A stretch of 6,637 bases of DNA. Source: an uncultured Methanobrevibacter sp. (GTDB lineage Archaea; Methanobacteriota; Methanobacteria; Methanobacteriales; Methanobacteriaceae). The notes under the pieces were generated by a model that had not been told where the DNA came from, searched no databases, and saw only the letters and a list, made by a program, of their open reading frames with translations. Of the stretch, positions 3,867 to 6,637 are shown piece after piece (position 1 is the stretch's first letter; each line of letters opens with the position of its first letter). The stretch covers positions 1 through 6,637 of the forward strand of contig ONIK01000087.1 of assembly GCA_900317865.1 (NCBI GenBank). The letters run 5' to 3'. The translations under genes and the position numbers were made by a program.

Positions 3867-6637
3867 ATGAAGGTCTTAAAGATTATGATTGTCATGCTTG
3901 TTTTAATCATGTCGGTGGGGGCTGTTTTTGCAACGGATGACATTTCCAATGAACTTGCGGGCGATGGTCAGGATACTTTGGAAATTACTCAGGATAATGT
4001 TTATGCGACTGGAGAAAGTTCATTCAGTAATCTGGCGGATGAGATAGAAAATGCGGACAAGTCTTTGGATTTAAGTCATAACTATGCCTTCAGCAATGAA
4101 AGCGATAACAAAACGGGTATTGCTATTGGCAGGGATAATTTCGTCATTAACGGTAACGGATATGCAATTGACGCAAATAATCAATCAAGAATATTTGACA
4201 TTACGGGAAATAATGTTACATTAAGCAATCTGATATTAATGAACGGTAATGCTGAGAAAGGGGGAGCAATATATTCTACAGGATCATTAACATTAAACAA
4301 TGTTACTTTCATAAACAACTATGCAAGTTATATGGGCGGAGCCATATGGCTCTACGGTGATGTTGTGCTTAACTGCAATAATTCAAAATTCATTGATAAT
4401 TATGCAGATTTGGTTTCATCAATATATGCCTGGGAAAGTAAATTAAATCTTTACAATATATACTTTACTTCAAGAATCTTTTCTAAAACAGGCCAAATTT
4501 TGGCTACAGCTAATGCCGAAGTTTATATGGAAAATGCTACTTTTTTCAACATCACTTCATCTTATTCACCGGCAGCATTTCTTGTAGATTCTAAAACAAG
4601 GATTGTTAATTCCCGGTTCATTAATCTAAAAGCCCATATAACTGCCGGGGCAATGAATATTATGAATGGTGGAGAACTCTACATTAAAAATTGTGAATTT
4701 ATAAACACCTCTGCTTCTAAAAATGCAGGAGCCATCTATGTGGATATTGCCGGAATGGGTGACGGTGAAGGTAATGTAAGCATACTTGACACTATATTTA
4801 AGGACACATATTCTGAATTTGGCGGATCATATGTCCAGCTGGACGGTCAATTACTGCTAAATAATACTTGCTTCATAAACAATCACGCTTCATGTGATGG
4901 AGGTGCGATTTATCTTTCATTTACGGATACTGAAATCAACAACTGTACTTTTGATTCAAATGGTGTTCGTTTGACTGGAGATTATTCGGCTTATGGCGGT
5001 GCAATATTTTCTGATATGGCTGTATTGAATATAAGCAACTCCAAGTTTTTAAATAATGTTGCAGCCAAAGGCAATGCAGTTTATGCATATGATACTTCAT
5101 ATAACATTAGAAATTCACTATTTAAAAACAATACAAATCCCATTAATACAGTTTTTGATAAAGAATCTATTTTAGAAAACAATACTTATATTAATGATGA
5201 TAATGTCTCAACCAACAATACCTTTTATCCTATAATGACTGGACAGGGTCTTGAATTGGCATTGATTAATAATACTATTGATATTGTTACTCTTCCATCC
5301 AAATTTGATTTGCGTGACTGGGGATGGATGTCTCCGGTTAGAGATCAGGGATTTACGGGGACCTGTTGGACATTTGCAATGAGTGGTGCCCTGGAATCAG
5401 CATTATTAAAAGCTACAGGCAGGGAATTTAATATTTCAATGAATAACATGAAAAACATGTTGCGATATTCTCGTTATGGCTGCTGTGATTTAATGGAGGG
5501 AGGTCATAATCTTGCTTCTTCAGGTTATCTGGTCAGTTGGCTTGGAGCAATTCCATATGATGAGGATATCTATGATGAACTTGGAAAAATCACTCAGATA
5601 ATTACCAATCGCAATATTCATGTTCAGGATATTATATTCGTGCCCAATAATGAAATTCCCTACGGCACACAATTTAAAGAAACAATACTTAAATACGGTT
5701 CTCTGGATGTGTCTTTTTTTGAGCCGTATGATGATGAAATGAATTATTATAATCCGCAAACCTATGCGCAATATGTTAATGAATCCATGCTTGCAAATCA
5801 TGAGGTTGCTATTATCGGTTGGGATGATAATTTTTCAAAGGAAAAATTTTTAATCACTCCCCCTGGCGATGGGGCATGGATTATTAAAAACAGCTATGGT
5901 CCTGAGTCTGAAGACAATGGATGCATGTATATTTCATACTATGACCAGTCACTTCTATATTATACGCCAGGTAATTTAACTTTTTATGCTGCTACGGCCA
6001 TATTTGAAAATACTGTGCCATACAATAAAAACTATCAGCATGATGTGGCATGGCTGAGCAATTTTGAACCAGGTAATGGAACCATAGGTTATATGAACGT
6101 CTTTGAATCATTAGAAAATGATGCAATTGCCGCTGTAGGAACATACTTCAACCAAAGTGGCGTCAGTTATACTGTTGAGATTTATGTAAATGATGAATTG
6201 AAATTAACTCAGGATGGAACATCACCATTTGCGGGTTACCATACCATTAAATTAAATGAATACATACCGGTTAAAAAAGGAGATATATTCAAAGCAAAAA
6301 TAACATCAAATTTTGTACCATATGTTCTTTTGGAAGAAACCAGGATGCATTATACTAAAAACATGTCATTTGTTTGTAAAGACGGACAAAATTGGGAAGA
6401 TGCTTATGATTTAGGTTATATGGCCTGTTTAAAAGTCTACACTGTGGCTTTATCTATTTACACTCAGGATTTGGTTAAAATCTATAAAAACGATTCCAAA
6501 TTCGAAGCCAATATCGGCGCAGCTTATGAAAATGTAACATTTGAAATCAACGGTGTTAATTATACTCGCATAAGCGATGAAAACGGAACCGCCAGAATAA
6601 CTATTAACTTAAATCCTGGCAACTACACAATTAAAAC
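3867..6637 (+). CDS. Secreted adhesin-like beta-helix protein with papain-family (C1) cysteine peptidase and Ig-like domain, 3' end beyond window
   Basis: The frame is open for 923 codons and leaves the window. Residues 1-22 are a signal peptide (hydrophobic core, AVFA before T23). About 85-455 is a right-handed beta-helix of the adhesin/pectate-lyase type, with repeated GGAIY-like turns at 132, 157, 288 (AGAIY), 345 and 377 alternating with NN-S/T-x-F-x-N-N rungs; Asn-x-Ser/Thr sequons are abundant. About 476-700 is a C1 peptidase: LPSKFDLRDWG, then oxyanion Gln494, Cys500 in GTCWTFA, His645 in ANHEVAIIGWDD, and Asn675 in WIIKNSYG, so the catalytic set is complete. About 706-870 resembles the lectin-like beta domain that often follows archaeal C1 peptidases. 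An Ig-like domain begins near 873 and matches the protein ending at 214. No propeptide of the usual inhibitor type precedes the peptidase; the beta-helix takes that place. It probably acts at the cell surface on wall cross-link peptides or proteins; the substrate is unknown. Confidence 0.9.
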   Translation, partial: MKVLKIMIVMLVLIMSVGAVFATDDISNELAGDGQDTLEITQDNVYATGESSFSNLADEIENADKSLDLSHNYAFSNESDNKTGIAIGRDNFVINGNGYAIDANNQSRIFDITGNNVTLSNLILMNGNAEKGGAIYSTGSLTLNNVTFINNYASYMGGAIWLYGDVVLNCNNSKFIDNYADLVSSIYAWESKLNLYNIYFTSRIFSKTGQILATANAEVYMENATFFNITSSYSPAAFLVDSKTRIVNSRFINLKAHITAGAMNIMNGGELYIKNCEFINTSASKNAGAIYVDIAGMGDGEGNVSILDTIFKDTYSEFGGSYVQLDGQLLLNNTCFINNHASCDGGAIYLSFTDTEINNCTFDSNGVRLTGDYSAYGGAIFSDMAVLNISNSKFLNNVAAKGNAVYAYDTSYNIRNSLFKNNTNPINTVFDKESILENNTYINDDNVSTNNTFYPIMTGQGLELALINNTIDIVTLPSKFDLRDWGWMSPVRDQGFTGTCWTFAMSGALESALLKATGREFNISMNNMKNMLRYSRYGCCDLMEGGHNLASSGYLVSWLGAIPYDEDIYDELGKITQIITNRNIHVQDIIFVPNNEIPYGTQFKETILKYGSLDVSFFEPYDDEMNYYNPQTYAQYVNESMLANHEVAIIGWDDNFSKEKFLITPPGDGAWIIKNSYGPESEDNGCMYISYYDQSLLYYTPGNLTFYAATAIFENTVPYNKNYQHDVAWLSNFEPGNGTIGYMNVFESLENDAIAAVGTYFNQSGVSYTVEIYVNDELKLTQDGTSPFAGYHTIKLNEYIPVKKGDIFKAKITSNFVPYVLLEETRMHYTKNMSFVCKDGQNWEDAYDLGYMACLKVYTVALSIYTQDLVKIYKNDSKFEANIGAAYENVTFEINGVNYTRISDENGTARITINLNPGNYTIK

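Noticed and set aside
5520..5801. Minus-strand open frame of 93 codons
   Set aside because: Lies wholly antisense to the C1-peptidase domain, whose conserved motifs prove the plus-strand frame.

Overview
The window looks like an AT-rich accessory stretch from a methanogenic archaeon of the Methanobacteriales, most likely Methanobrevibacter, with Methanosphaera as the alternative. This is inference. It rests on the low GC, TATA-like boxes about 25 bases before several starts, purine-rich ribosome binding sites, and a giant secreted protein that joins an adhesin-type beta-helix, a papain-like (C1) peptidase and an Ig-like domain. That architecture is characteristic of surface proteins in these gut and rumen methanogens.

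Layout. Positions 2-214 are the 3' end of a surface protein that finishes in an Ig-like domain, followed by a hairpin and T-tract terminator. Positions 469-1173 (minus) encode a small secreted, Cys-containing protein with fresh 39-bp tandem repeats. A divergent promoter region (1174-1305) separates it from a plus-strand pair. The first gene of that pair (1306-1754) is frameshifted in an A6 run. The second (1804-2589) encodes a 261-residue protein with a possible zinc site. Positions 2590-3033 hold no confident gene but contain a strong TATA box, a 12-bp direct repeat and a coding-like antisense frame. On the minus strand, a 56-residue ribbon-helix-helix regulator (3432-3602, easily missed because it is short) is followed by an acidic 113-residue protein (3034-3375). 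The regulator is preceded by a conspicuous inverted repeat (3628-3694). From 3867 to the window end runs the C1-peptidase adhesin, intact as far as it can be read (923 codons), with catalytic Gln494, Cys500, His645 and Asn675 all present.

How the parts relate. The two large surface-protein genes at the window edges share the same Ig-like domain and orientation. The unrelated small genes between them therefore look like accessory cargo sitting between paralogous adhesin genes. The peptidase adhesin is expected outside the cell, acting on cell-wall peptides or on surface proteins of itself or its neighbours. The regulator and acidic protein form a two-gene operon that is probably self-regulated. 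The functions of the other small genes are not recognisable from sequence alone. No rRNA, tRNA, CRISPR array or complete insertion sequence was seen.
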